A stretch of 64,000 nucleotides of DNA, from assembly GCF_003583365.1 (NCBI RefSeq), contig NZ_QXED01000003.1, positions 682,001 to 746,000 of the forward strand, read 5' to 3'. Shown in pieces: positions 19,401 through 27,871 of this stretch. Source of the DNA: Fibrisoma montanum (GTDB lineage: Bacteria; Bacteroidota; Bacteroidia; Cytophagales; Spirosomataceae). The notes under the pieces were generated by a model. It had not been told where the DNA came from and ran no database searches. It saw nothing but the letters and a program-made list of their open reading frames with translations. How positions within the stretch are numbered: position 1 is the stretch's first letter; each line of letters begins with the position of its first letter. Made by a program: the position numbers and the translations under genes.

Positions 19401-20424
19401 GGCATCGGAACCGGCCGGGTCTGCTGCCATCAGCCGTAGTAAACAGGCCCAGGCCCCTCAGCCGCTGGGTGCGGGTATTGGGCTGGCGCTGGTGAATGAA
19501 CTGGTCCAACTGCAGCAGGGCACGATTACGGTCGATAGTGTCCCGGGTCAGGGTACCACCTTCGTCGTGACGCTGCCGTATGCCAAAGCCGACGGAGCGG
19601 AAAACCCAGCGGTAATTCAGCCGATAGAAGCCGACAGCCAGCCGACCGGGTCAGACGCAACTCCGGAAGCGCGTATCCTGCTGGTTGAAGACAACGATGA
19701 ATTGGCTCAATTCATCACCCAAAACCTGCCTGATTTCTATCGCATCGACCGGGCGATAAATGGGCTGGACGGGCTCCGGCTAGCCCTCAAACACGTACCG
19801 GATCTAATCATTTCCGACATCATGATGCCGGGCATGGATGGGCTCACACTCTGTGGACAACTTAAAATCGACCTCCGTACCAGCCACATCCCTGTGATGC
19901 TGTTAACGGCCAAAGTAACGCGGGAAGACCGTCTTGAAGGGCTAACCCAGGGCGCCGACGAGTACCTGACCAAACCCTTCCAGGTGGCGGAACTACGCCT
20001 GAGAGTGCGCAACTTGCTGGAGCAGAGCCGTCGGCAGCGCGACTGGGTTCGTCAGCAGTTAATCGGCGCCGAACCCGTGCGGGAACATCCCCCCGTGGCT
20101 GACCCGTTCCTGACTCGCCTGTATGCCCTGCTGGAAGCCAATCTGAGTAACCCGCGGCTGAGCGTTGACCAGTTGACGGATGAACTGGCCATGAGCCGTA
20201 CCAACCTCCACCGCAAAGTCAAAGCCCTGACGGGTTTCTCGGCGAACGAAGTAGTCCGGCACTACCGGCTTAAAGCCGCCACGACGCTGCTCCGCCAGGG
20301 TCTCAACAGCGCCCAGACGGCCGACCGCGTTGGCTTCGAAAGTCCCTCCTACTTCGCCAAATGCTTCCGTGAGGTCTACGGAGTAACCCCGGCCGAATTT
20401 GTTCGTAAGCAGGGAATCAACTAA
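16417..20424 (+). CDS. Hybrid two-component system sensor/regulator (HTCS)
   Basis: One-protein signalling system, 1335 residues. Order: signal peptide (1-26), periplasmic two-component propeller repeats (about 40-640; LWMTNERGDLDVFDP, LWIGTFGSGLCRFD, DLWMGTNKGIARFN), Y_Y_Y domain (about 690-765), membrane segment (about 770-792), HisKA with His833 in THEFRTP, HATPase (NALKFTP, then DTGIGIA), receiver with phospho-acceptor Asp1134 in ISDIMMPGMDG, and a C-terminal AraC helix-turn-helix (about 1246-1335). HTCS proteins sense glycan fragments in the periplasm and switch on a neighbouring utilisation locus; here no glycan genes adjoin it. A small ABM-like gene follows after 167 nt. Nothing is missing from the catalytic residues. 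Confidence 0.95.
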   Translation: MESRSHLLPILSVWLAVQLSIGCLAQVQPINLPAPEFITDRQGLPQAFVPAIVQDRQGFIWMATRDGLARYDGSRFKVFQPDPDGRPSLSSTDVAQLQLDHHGKLWMTNERGDLDVFDPRTEQFINLSQQPIFKRLKLNPGQFNRFCVDQHDRLWITADTAGLVCLNLSSNRIKQYRHQPNQPYSISHNSIFGILEAPNGAIWILTKAGLDCLDERSRTIRHYLKELDTATDYKGLWVRPSGDVLVMTSQWLYVVHPASGQVRQYALPVPSPVQSADFAHFAEARAGTLYIAWSTYIYAFNDKQGIRLLDSSPRQTRNTYQSTFIDQSEVLWLGTAGAGVRKYNLRTLPFQTARYQTEFLPDLFSQGWLNLPAQRLPAPLAGLTSYNFRYAFDGQGRLWYNAGSSDCYRVDFQTGQTEPVPFPIRFRSAFVGKSPCPMATDPDGRVWAVYESAAFYYDSERTRWIQFPFPIPCPTGCLQQMLVVDEQALWIATSIGGLFRINRTNGQVQVFSNVRNNPATLSSNALLCLAEDPDSTHLLWIGTFGSGLCRFDKRSGTSKRFSIADGLPNNVIYSAIPDHRGDLWMGTNKGIARFNRRTFTIQTYTLEDGILANEFNRFHFLHFHGRGRAADRILMGGLEGITAFYPHQIKRDSFQPRVEITSLYVNNKPVVPEPDSPLGNLPIQAVEALTLPYDQNFLTIDFAAMQFNKPAKNKYRYQLVGLAPAWVESRRAEVVFTGLQPGTYTLRLNASNVSGQWSPHIRTLTIRIQPPWWATWWAYAIYALLITGLAYGLFRNYINRLNLRQSMQLKEHETEQLRDLNAMKTRFFANITHEFRTPLTLILGPTEQLMDEALEPRIRRRLRTIEQNAHQLLRLINQLLDLSRLEASVMPVQPSRGNLADCITHWLAPLSEQATAQGITLSFRAEVSGSYWFDVEKFERIVYNLTANALKFTPVGTVTVSVVPLPEGIQLTVADTGIGIAAQHLPHIFDRFYQVASEPAGSAAISRSKQAQAPQPLGAGIGLALVNELVQLQQGTITVDSVPGQGTTFVVTLPYAKADGAENPAVIQPIEADSQPTGSDATPEARILLVEDNDELAQFITQNLPDFYRIDRAINGLDGLRLALKHVPDLIISDIMMPGMDGLTLCGQLKIDLRTSHIPVMLLTAKVTREDRLEGLTQGADEYLTKPFQVAELRLRVRNLLEQSRRQRDWVRQQLIGAEPVREHPPVADPFLTRLYALLEANLSNPRLSVDQLTDELAMSRTNLHRKVKALTGFSANEVVRHYRLKAATTLLRQGLNSAQTADRVGFESPSYFAKCFREVYGVTPAEFVRKQGIN

Positions 20425-20591
20425 CAACCAGGCGTCAAAATTCCGTTCTGCGGCCAAAAATGGAACATCCGTTGCCGGATTTGGCACATTTGTGTTACCC
20501 CTGAGCCGCCCGTTCTCCCCACTTTTGCCCCGTAGCTGACACGGTCCATTGACCACTGGTTCAGCCACGCAGACCCTGATTGTTGTCTCCT

Positions 20592-20888
20592 ATGTTTGCA
20601 CGTATCATGGAAGGGCAACTGGCCGCTGATGCAGCCGAAGAAGCCATCAACTACGTCCGGCAGTCGCTGGCTCCGGCCCTGCGACGCCAGCCCGGCTTTC
20701 TCAACGGACGCCTGCTGCGCGACCCCGGCACCCAAGCCTGCCTGCTGGTGCTGGTCTGGGAGTCGGAAGCTGACCGGGCGCAAGCCGACGACAATAGTTT
20801 CCTGCAGACGCTGCTGGCTCATCTGAGCCTCTACTTTGTCGACCGACCCATGAGCCAGAGCTATGAACTCCAGGTCCAGATTGTCTGA
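20592..20888 (+). CDS. Small ABM-like (dimeric alpha/beta-barrel) protein
   Basis: 98 residues from ATG 20592 (the in-frame TTG at 20580 is less likely). The pattern MFARIMEGQLAADAAEEAIN, then RRQPGFLNGRLLRDP, then ACLLVLVWESEADRAQA fits the antibiotic biosynthesis monooxygenase-like dimeric alpha/beta barrel. It is a paralogue of the 95-residue protein at 29958-30245: both share the M-x-ARI start, the AEEA helix, LxPALxxxxGF and VWESE. Both also directly follow a large signalling gene. Function unknown; catalytic residues cannot be assigned in this loose family. Confidence 0.75.
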   Translation: MFARIMEGQLAADAAEEAINYVRQSLAPALRRQPGFLNGRLLRDPGTQACLLVLVWESEADRAQADDNSFLQTLLAHLSLYFVDRPMSQSYELQVQIV

Positions 20889-20961
20889 TTCGCTGGTAGC
20901 TAATGCGGCTAATGGCTGGACTGTTTTACGCCTATTTGTTCACTTTTTTCACAAACCTCGT

Positions 20962-23900
20962 ATGAATCCTCCATCTCTACGGCACACGCTGACGCACTAC
21001 GGCACACGAAGTCGCTATCGATGTACTACGCTCGACTCACATGCGGCCTGGCCCGGCCCATCTCAACTAGTCAGGCGGTTTTTAGCCTTGCGAAACGACC
21101 TACTACTCACCGGCTTGTTTTGTTTGCTGTGGGGGGTCGGTCAAGGGCAGACCATCCGCTACGTGAAGCCCTCGGCCAGTGGCACGGGTACCGGCTCCTC
21201 GTGGGCCAACGCCAGTGGTGATTTGCAGGCCATGATCAACGCCAGTCAGGCGGGCGATCAGGTCTGGGTGGCAGCCGGCTTATACAAGCCCACCACGACT
21301 ACGGACCGCAACGTGAGCTTTAGCATCCCCAGTGGGGTAGCCCTCTACGGGGGCTTTTTGGGCACCGAGAGCAGCGTGGGCCAACGCCCGCTGATTAATC
21401 CGGTTAATGGGCAGCCCTCGAGCACGACCCTGTCAGGCAACATCGGCGACGCGGCCACCAACGCTGACAACACCTTCAGTGTGGTGCGCTTGCGCAACGC
21501 CAGCGCCCAGACGCGGCTGGATGGGCTGGTCATCACCGGGGGCAACGCCAACGGAAGTTTTCCCAACGAACGGGGCGGAGGCATTCGCAATGACGGTAGT
21601 GGGAGTGGGGGTAGCAGCAGTCCGGTCTTGAACAACATCAGCTTTGTGGGCAACTTAGCGACTAGAAATGGCGAGGGAGCTGCTGGATCCGGCGGGGCCC
21701 TCTATAACGATGGGAGCAATGGAGGCAGCAGCAATCCGGTCTTGACCAACGTCAGTTTTGTGGACAATTCGGCGAATGGAATCGGCGGGGCCATCTTCAA
21801 CAACAGTCGCGCTGGCAGCAGCCGTCTGGTCTTGACCAACGTCAGCTTCGTGGGCAACTCAGCGACGGCTGGAAATGGCGGGGCCATCTACAACGATGGA
21901 CGACAAGGCAGCAGCAGACCGGTCTTGACTAACGTCAGTTTCGTGGGCAACTCGGCGTCTTCAAACGGCGGGGCTATCTTTAGCGATGGAGGCTCCGGCA
22001 GCAGTTTCCAACTGACCAACGTCAGCTTTCAGGTCAACACCGCCACGCGGGGCGGGGCCCTGTACCTCGATGCGACATCCCTGTCGCTGACCAACGGCAT
22101 TATCTTCAACAATGGTCTCGACTATGCCATCACCAATTTGGGTGGTAGTAGTACGATCACGGCTCGATACTGCCTCTTCGAGTCGGGGGTGAGCGGCTAC
22201 ACCGATGGGGGCAACAACCGCACCACCACCACCAACCCCTTCGTCTCGACCACCTCTACGCAGTTAGCGGCTGGCTCGCTGGCCATTGACGCGGGCAACT
22301 CCTCGGACCCTGGCCTGACCGGCATCACCACCGACCTGGCCGGTAACAACCGCATCGTGGGCTGCCAGGTGGATCTGGGCCCTTATGAGTTCCAGACCAC
22401 CACCAGCCAGCCCCTGGCCATCACCCAGCCGCCCGCCAGCAGCTCCGCGGTAGCCACCGGGGCCAACGTCCGCGTACCGGTGGGCCTCAATGTCACGGCC
22501 ACCAGCCTGCAGTGGGTTAACCAGGCGGGCCTGGTCAGTGGGCAGACCTCGGCCACGCTCACGCTCAATGGAGTCACCACCAGCCAGAGTGGTAGCTATT
22601 CGCTGGTGGCTACCGGCCCCTGCAACAGTGTCACCACGACCGCCTTTAGCTTGAGCGTCAGTCCGCCCTGTAACCCGGTAGTGTACGTTACCCAGGCGGG
22701 GGCGGGCCTTCAGAACGGGACCAGCTGGACCAACGCCCTGTCGGGCACGGCCCTCCAGGGAGCGCTGGCGACGGCCTGTGGCAGTACGACCTTTCTGGTG
22801 GGGGCCGGCCTTTACACGCCCACCACAGGTACCGACCGCAACGTGAGCTTTACCATCCCCAGCGGGGTACAACTCTACGGGGGCTTTGTGGGCACCGAGA
22901 GCAGCGTGGGCCAACGCCCGCTGATTAATCCGGTTAATGGGCAGCCCTCGAGCACGACCCTGTCGGGCAACATCGGCGACGCGGCCACCAACGCTGACAA
23001 CACCTTCAGTGTGGTGCGCTTGCGCAACGCCAGCGCCCAGACGCGCCTGGATGGGTTGGTCATCAGTGGAGGCAACGCCAATGGCAGCTTTCCCAATGAT
23101 GAAGGTGGCGGCATTCTTAATGATGGCAGTGGCGGGGGGAGCAGCAGCAACCCCATGCTGGTCAACCTGAGTTTAGTGGCTAACCGGGCGGAGAATGGGG
23201 GCGGCCTGTACAACGACGGGGGCAATCAAGGGAACAGCAGTCCGGTACTGACCAACGTCAGTTTCGAGGGTAATTCCGCTTTGTCTGGAGGAGGCCTACT
23301 GAACCGAGGAGCGGTGCAAGGCAACAGCAGTCCGGTCTTGACCAACGTCAGCTTCGTGGGTAACTCAGCGAGCGCACTCGGCGGGGCCATCTTTAACGAG
23401 GGGACTCAGGGTTCGAGCAGTCCGGTGCTGACCAACGTCAGCTTTGTGGCCAACTCGGCAGCAGGGAACGGCGGGGCCATCTTTAACAATGGGACTTCGG
23501 GCAGCAGCAGTCCGGTGCTGACCAACGTCAGCTTTCAGGCCAATACCGCCCAGCAAGGCCGGGCCGTGTTCCTAGTGGAGGCCTCCCTGTCGCTGACCAA
23601 CAGCATCATCGTCAACAATGGTCTCGACAATGCCATCAACAGCAATGATAGTGGTCTCATCACGGCCCGCTTCTGCCTCTTCGAGGCTGGCCTGACCGGC
23701 TACACCAGCGATCCCTCCAACCTGACGACCACCACCAACCCCTTCGTCTCGACCACCACCACCCAGCTCAACGCCTGTTCGGAGGCCATCGACGCGGGCG
23801 ATAACGCAGTGGAGGCCGGCTCGACCGATCTGGCAGCCAACCCCCGGCGGGTGCGCACCATCGACATCGGCGCCTATGAGTTCCAGGATGACCCCGCTAC

Positions 23901-25692
23901 GCTGGCCATCACCCAGCAGCCGACCAGCGCCAATGCCGTCTGTGAGGGCCAATCCGTCTCGGTCTCAGTAGTCGTTAGTGGGGCCAGTCCTACCTACCAG
24001 TGGTACAAAGACGGCACCACGCTGGCCAACCAAACGGCCGCCACGCTCAGCCTGCCCAGCGTGACCACGGCCAACGCGGGTAGGTACTCCGTAGTGGTCA
24101 CCGGCACCTGCAACAGTTTGACCTCTACGGCCTTCAGCCTAACGGTGAACCCCTCAGCCAGCGTCAGCATCAGCCCCTCGACCACCGCCATCTGTGCCGG
24201 CCAGACCGCTACGTTTACCGCCAGCGGGGCCGATACGTACCGGTGGAGTACGGGCGAAACCACGGCCGCCATCAGTGTGTCAGCCTCCGGCACCTACGCC
24301 CTGACGGCCACCACCAGCGCCGGGTGCGCAGCGACCGCTGCCGCCGGCCTAACCGTCAACGCCCGGCCCCAGGCCAGCCTGACCAGCAACAGCCCGCTGA
24401 GCTGCACCCAGACCAGCGTCAGCCTCTCGGCCGGACCAGCCGCCCAGGACGGCCAGCCGTTTACCTACGTCTTCTCCGGACCCGGCCTCAGCCAGAGCGG
24501 CACCGCCAACACGGCCTCCGTCAGCCAGCCCGGCACCTACGCCCTGACCGTCACCAGTGCCGCCGGCTGCTCAGCCTCGGCCACTACCACCGTCACCGGC
24601 GCTACGGCCCTCACCCTCACCCAGCCCCCCACCAGCCAGACCGCCTGCGTGGGCACCTCCGTCACCTTTGCCGTCCAGGCCCAGGGACCCCAGGGGCTGA
24701 CCTACGCCTGGTTCAAGAACAGCGCCGACCCCAGCCAGCCCGTGCTGGCTACTACGCCCACCTACGAGGTCAACGTCAACGAAGGTGGCAAAGCCGGCCG
24801 CTACCTTGTCCGCGTCTCGGCTCCGGGCTGCGCCAGCCAGCAGACCGAAGCCCGCCTGAGCGTCAACCAGCGGCCAGTGGCTCCCCCACCCACCTCCACC
24901 CGGCGACAGCTCTGCCCTAGCCCCACGCCCGTTGAGCTGAGCCAGTACGTCAGCCGCACCAACGCCAGCTACCAGCTCCGCTACAGTACCGAGCCAGGTC
25001 AGGCCCTGAACGGCTCCCAGGTGGTGCTCAACCAGCCCGGCAGCTACGCCTACCAGGTCACCCAGCTCGATCCGGCCACCGGCTGTGAGAGTGTGCCTAC
25101 CCGCTTCACCCTGACGGTCAACGCCACCACCCAGCTGGTGAGTCTCCCCCCCGCCCAGAGCGTGTGCTCGGGCAGCGACCTAACGCTGACGGTGCAGGCC
25201 AGTGTCACCAGCCTCAGGTACGAGTGGTTCCGGGGCAGCATCAGCAACCTCAACAAGCTGGCCGACAACCCCAGCCAGCAGACCGGCACGACCACGGCCA
25301 GCCTGAAGCTGATCCGGGTGAGCCAGTCGGAGAGCTACTTTGTGCGCATCAGTGGGGAGTGTGGGGTGATCAGTTCGGAGGCCATCCCGGTAACGGTGCA
25401 GGCCTGTGGAGCGCGGCAGGGCGTAGGCGAAGCCACCAGGGGGTTGCAAGTGGTGGTGCTGGGCAACCCCGTAGCGGGTCAGACGGTGGAGGTAGAGGTA
25501 CGCGGGGCGCAGGCCCAGCCCCTGCGTCTGCAGCTAATAGACCAGCGGGGTCAACTGGTGGATGAACTGGCCCGGCCGGCGGCTCAGGCCGTGGAGTCGG
25601 TGCGGTTGCGGCTGGGTCAGGTGGCCGGTCTGTACCTGCTGCGGGTGGCTACGCCTACCCAACGGCAGACCGTCAAGGTAGTAAAACACTAA
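20962..25692 (+). CDS. Giant secreted beta-helix/Ig-like protein with T9SS sorting domain
   Basis: 1576 residues from ATG 20962; the frame is open 33 codons further upstream, overlapping the previous gene. A hydrophobic export signal (LLLTGLFCLLWGVGQG) sits unusually far in, after about 50 basic residues. Two homologous modules follow, each starting YVxxxGxGxxxGxSWxNA, then WVAAGLYKPT or similar, and containing repeats of about 25 residues built on PVLTNVSFVGNSA-GGAIFN, which fit a right-handed parallel beta-helix. The second half has several Ig-like domains (YQWYKDGTTL, AGRYSVVVTG). The end (NPVAGQTVEVEV...GLYLLRVATPT...VKVVKH) is a type IX secretion sorting domain, so the protein is exported to the cell surface. 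Probable adhesin or surface-binding protein. Confidence 0.85.
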   Translation: MNPPSLRHTLTHYGTRSRYRCTTLDSHAAWPGPSQLVRRFLALRNDLLLTGLFCLLWGVGQGQTIRYVKPSASGTGTGSSWANASGDLQAMINASQAGDQVWVAAGLYKPTTTTDRNVSFSIPSGVALYGGFLGTESSVGQRPLINPVNGQPSSTTLSGNIGDAATNADNTFSVVRLRNASAQTRLDGLVITGGNANGSFPNERGGGIRNDGSGSGGSSSPVLNNISFVGNLATRNGEGAAGSGGALYNDGSNGGSSNPVLTNVSFVDNSANGIGGAIFNNSRAGSSRLVLTNVSFVGNSATAGNGGAIYNDGRQGSSRPVLTNVSFVGNSASSNGGAIFSDGGSGSSFQLTNVSFQVNTATRGGALYLDATSLSLTNGIIFNNGLDYAITNLGGSSTITARYCLFESGVSGYTDGGNNRTTTTNPFVSTTSTQLAAGSLAIDAGNSSDPGLTGITTDLAGNNRIVGCQVDLGPYEFQTTTSQPLAITQPPASSSAVATGANVRVPVGLNVTATSLQWVNQAGLVSGQTSATLTLNGVTTSQSGSYSLVATGPCNSVTTTAFSLSVSPPCNPVVYVTQAGAGLQNGTSWTNALSGTALQGALATACGSTTFLVGAGLYTPTTGTDRNVSFTIPSGVQLYGGFVGTESSVGQRPLINPVNGQPSSTTLSGNIGDAATNADNTFSVVRLRNASAQTRLDGLVISGGNANGSFPNDEGGGILNDGSGGGSSSNPMLVNLSLVANRAENGGGLYNDGGNQGNSSPVLTNVSFEGNSALSGGGLLNRGAVQGNSSPVLTNVSFVGNSASALGGAIFNEGTQGSSSPVLTNVSFVANSAAGNGGAIFNNGTSGSSSPVLTNVSFQANTAQQGRAVFLVEASLSLTNSIIVNNGLDNAINSNDSGLITARFCLFEAGLTGYTSDPSNLTTTTNPFVSTTTTQLNACSEAIDAGDNAVEAGSTDLAANPRRVRTIDIGAYEFQDDPATLAITQQPTSANAVCEGQSVSVSVVVSGASPTYQWYKDGTTLANQTAATLSLPSVTTANAGRYSVVVTGTCNSLTSTAFSLTVNPSASVSISPSTTAICAGQTATFTASGADTYRWSTGETTAAISVSASGTYALTATTSAGCAATAAAGLTVNARPQASLTSNSPLSCTQTSVSLSAGPAAQDGQPFTYVFSGPGLSQSGTANTASVSQPGTYALTVTSAAGCSASATTTVTGATALTLTQPPTSQTACVGTSVTFAVQAQGPQGLTYAWFKNSADPSQPVLATTPTYEVNVNEGGKAGRYLVRVSAPGCASQQTEARLSVNQRPVAPPPTSTRRQLCPSPTPVELSQYVSRTNASYQLRYSTEPGQALNGSQVVLNQPGSYAYQVTQLDPATGCESVPTRFTLTVNATTQLVSLPPAQSVCSGSDLTLTVQASVTSLRYEWFRGSISNLNKLADNPSQQTGTTTASLKLIRVSQSESYFVRISGECGVISSEAIPVTVQACGARQGVGEATRGLQVVVLGNPVAGQTVEVEVRGAQAQPLRLQLIDQRGQLVDELARPAAQAVESVRLRLGQVAGLYLLRVATPTQRQTVKVVKH
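21303..21530 (+). repeat. Near-identical long direct repeat, copy 1
   Basis: This segment matches 22833-23060 at a fixed offset of 1530 nt (510 codons). From 21361 to 21517 I find one mismatch, clearly more conserved than the protein requires, so the copies arose recently or are kept alike by gene conversion. It encodes the start of the first beta-helix module of the giant secreted protein. Confidence 0.9.
21600..22040 (+). repeat. Tandem beta-helix repeats, module 1
   Basis: Five or so degenerate units of about 65-80 nt, each carrying a form of CCGGTCTTGACCAACGTCAG followed by a gap-filling Gly/Ser/Asn stretch and GGCGGGGCCATCT. Unit lengths differ by multiples of three, so the reading frame is kept. 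The encoded rungs read LTNVSFVGNSA...GGAIFN. Confidence 0.8.
22833..23060 (+). repeat. Near-identical long direct repeat, copy 2
   Basis: Second copy of the segment at 21303-21530. Differences cluster at the two ends; the middle is almost invariant. The two copies lie in the same frame, so recombination between them would delete exactly 510 codons and leave an open frame. Confidence 0.9.
23140..23560 (+). repeat. Tandem beta-helix repeats, module 2
   Basis: A second run of the same rung repeat as at 21600-22040, again with conserved CCGGTxxTGACCAACGTCAG cores and variable spacers. The two arrays differ in unit number and spacer sequence. Confidence 0.8.
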
Positions 25693-25698
25693 CAAACA

Positions 25699-25738
25699 AG
25701 CGGAGGTAGGCTACGTGGGTGACGTCTACCTCCGCTTT
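25699..25738 (+). terminator. Intrinsic terminator after the giant secreted protein
   Basis: AGCGGAGGTAG (25699-25709) pairs exactly with CTACCTCCGCT (25726-25736), followed by a short T stretch, 7 nt after the stop codon. A second, bulged hairpin (GCCTCA...TGAGGC, 25785-25813) lies before the next gene. Confidence 0.75.
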
Positions 25739-25856
25739 CCTGACGAAGTTTAAGTCTGCAGTTCGTTACAAGCCATCTACCACTGCCTCAGTAATCAGAT
25801 GCGTGATTGAGGCAAATCTGTACATTTAAGTCTGATCAACCTGGCTTTTCTAGTCC

Positions 25857-26360
25857 ATGAACGTATTTTATCTATTCACCATCAGTTTCAGCCTTAGCTT
25901 CACATTTAGTTCCCTCCACGCGCAAAGTAAGGCCGACACCCTCGCGTTACAGACGATCATCAGCAGTGAAACAGAGGCCTGGAATCAGGGCGATGCGGTA
26001 GCCTACAGCCGGCACTTTGCCCAGGATGGTACGTTTACTAACATTGCGGGTATGTTCATGACCGGGCATCCGACCTTTCTGAAACGGCACGACGACATTT
26101 TCAAAGGCATCTTTTACAAGACCGTGCTGCAACAAACGATTGTGTCAATGCGTTTTATTCATCCGGATGTCGCCACGGTCGAAACGCTGTGTCGGGTAAC
26201 GGGTTTTACGGGTACGGGACCGGCCGTTCCGGCTCAACTCGATGCGAAAGGACGCCTGCATACCCGGCTTCTCCAGGTATTGGTCAGACAGGCCGGTGCG
26301 TGGCAGATTGTCAGCTACCACAACGTCGATGTGAAGCCTGGCGTACCAATACCGGAATAG
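25857..26360 (+). CDS. Secreted SnoaL-like/DUF4440 (SgcJ/EcaC-type) protein
   Basis: 167 residues with a signal peptide (MNVFYLFTISFSLSFTFSSLHAQ). The remainder is one cystatin-like NTF2 fold domain of the SgcJ/EcaC group: ISSETEAWNQGDAVAYSRHFAQDGTF near the N-terminus, then MFMTGHPTFLKRHDDIF and a last strand GAWQIVSYHNVDV. Members bind small hydrophobic ligands or act as hydrolases or isomerases; no activity can be assigned. It ends 17 nt before the histidine kinase gene at 26378, suggesting cotranscription. Confidence 0.82.
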   Translation: MNVFYLFTISFSLSFTFSSLHAQSKADTLALQTIISSETEAWNQGDAVAYSRHFAQDGTFTNIAGMFMTGHPTFLKRHDDIFKGIFYKTVLQQTIVSMRFIHPDVATVETLCRVTGFTGTGPAVPAQLDAKGRLHTRLLQVLVRQAGAWQIVSYHNVDVKPGVPIPE

Positions 26361-26377
26361 GTTACTTACCTTTGGGT

Positions 26378-27643
26378 ATGCAATTGTCAACGTTATCTTC
26401 TGAATTTACTTTTCTGGCCGGTGGCGGTGAAATGGGTCAACTCGTCCGGACCCACAATTGGCAGCAGACACCCCTGGGACCGCCCCAGCAATGGCCTCAG
26501 AGTCTGCGTTCGATGGTTAGCCTGGTGCTGCTGTCGAAGTTTCCCATGATGCTCTTCTGGGGCAAGTCCTATACCCAGCTGTATAATGACGCCTACCGAC
26601 CCAGTCTGGGGCAGCCGGGCAAACATCCGCAGGCCCTGGGGCAAAGTGGTCCCGATTGCTGGCCTGAGATCTGGAATGACTTCGCCCAACCCCTGTTCGA
26701 TCAGATCGCCCGGACTCGCGAAGCCATTCTGAGTGAGGACCAGCTGGTGCCGATTCATCGCAATGGGCGGGTAGAAGATGCTTACTGGACCTACACCTAC
26801 CTCCCCGTTATCGACGAAACGGGACAGGTGGGCGGTATTCTGGCGATTGTGCACGAAACCACTCAGAAAGTGGAAAACGTGCAGGCACTGCAACAAAGCC
26901 GGGCTGAACTGGAGCAGGCTAACGCCAACCTGCAGATGTTTGTGACCGCGGCCAGTCATGACCTGCAGGAGCCTCTGCGCAAGATCAGGGAGTTCGGTTC
27001 CCTGCTCAGGACATCCTACGGCGCAGGGCTCAGCGAGCAGGCCAGCGAACTGCTCACCCGCATGGAAACGGTGGCCGGGCGGATGTCGGCTCTGATTCGC
27101 GACCTGTTAACGTACTCGCGGTTAACAACCCACGGCCAGCCTTTTCGGCATCAGCCATTAAACTCCCTGCTGGAACGGGTCCTGGGGGACCTGGAACCGC
27201 TGGTTCAGGAGAAACAGGCCCTCGTAGAGGTCGGCCCGTTAGGAACTGCGTACGGCGATAGCGCGCAGCTTGAACTGCTGTTTCGTAACCTGATCAGCAA
27301 TGCGCTTAAGTTCACTAAACCGGACGTAACGAGCTGTATCACCATCAGCAGCCGGTTGCTGAACCGGTCGGAACTGCCCACGACCTATCAGCCGCCAGCA
27401 TACGAAACGCAGTTTCAGGTGATTGACGTCAGCGATAACGGCATCGGCTTTGAGCCGGGCCAGGCCGAGCGCATCTTCGACGCGTTTTACCGGCTCCACA
27501 GCCAGCGAAAGTACCCCGGCACGGGCATTGGCTTGTCGCTGGTAAAGCGAGTGGTGGAAAACCACCGGGGCTACATTCAGGCCCACGGCCAAACTGACCA
27601 CGGTGCTACGTTCAGCGTGTACCTGCCCCTTCATGAGGGCTGA
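26378..27643 (+). CDS. PAS-domain sensor histidine kinase (soluble)
   Basis: 421 residues from ATG 26378. The frame is open upstream into the preceding gene, but the family start is MQLSTLSSEFTFLAGGGEMG. Residues about 15-165 form a PAS-like sensor region (TPLGPPQQWPQSLRSMVSLVL, PMMLFWGKSYTQLYNDAYRP, ending ILAIVHETTQKV). A short coiled coil leads into HisKA with His194 in AASHDLQEPLRKI, then HATPase with the N-box RNLISNALKFTKPD, DNGIGFEPG and GTGIGLSLVKRVV. No membrane segment is seen, so it is cytosolic. No response regulator gene adjoins it; it would act on a distant partner. Confidence 0.92.
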   Translation: MQLSTLSSEFTFLAGGGEMGQLVRTHNWQQTPLGPPQQWPQSLRSMVSLVLLSKFPMMLFWGKSYTQLYNDAYRPSLGQPGKHPQALGQSGPDCWPEIWNDFAQPLFDQIARTREAILSEDQLVPIHRNGRVEDAYWTYTYLPVIDETGQVGGILAIVHETTQKVENVQALQQSRAELEQANANLQMFVTAASHDLQEPLRKIREFGSLLRTSYGAGLSEQASELLTRMETVAGRMSALIRDLLTYSRLTTHGQPFRHQPLNSLLERVLGDLEPLVQEKQALVEVGPLGTAYGDSAQLELLFRNLISNALKFTKPDVTSCITISSRLLNRSELPTTYQPPAYETQFQVIDVSDNGIGFEPGQAERIFDAFYRLHSQRKYPGTGIGLSLVKRVVENHRGYIQAHGQTDHGATFSVYLPLHEG

Positions 27644-27871
27644 GCGTAAGCGGCCCGGTCAATACTCACTAAACGAGCCAGCGTTGATAACTAAAGACGT
27701 ATAACGAATTGGTATAAGGCGTAGGCACGCGTAGCTCTCCTGCCTGGTCCACAGAGACCGACGGTCTGGCTTACCAAAGTGAACTTATGCTCATTTCCAG
27801 TCTTTTCCCGGTCGATATTCGTATGTATATCTATAAGTTTACACCTGAGAAAAGTCACCTACTGCCCGATT

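Noticed and set aside
21600-23560. Possible CRISPR or satellite array
   Set aside because: The units vary in length by multiples of three and code for beta-helix rungs in one long frame.
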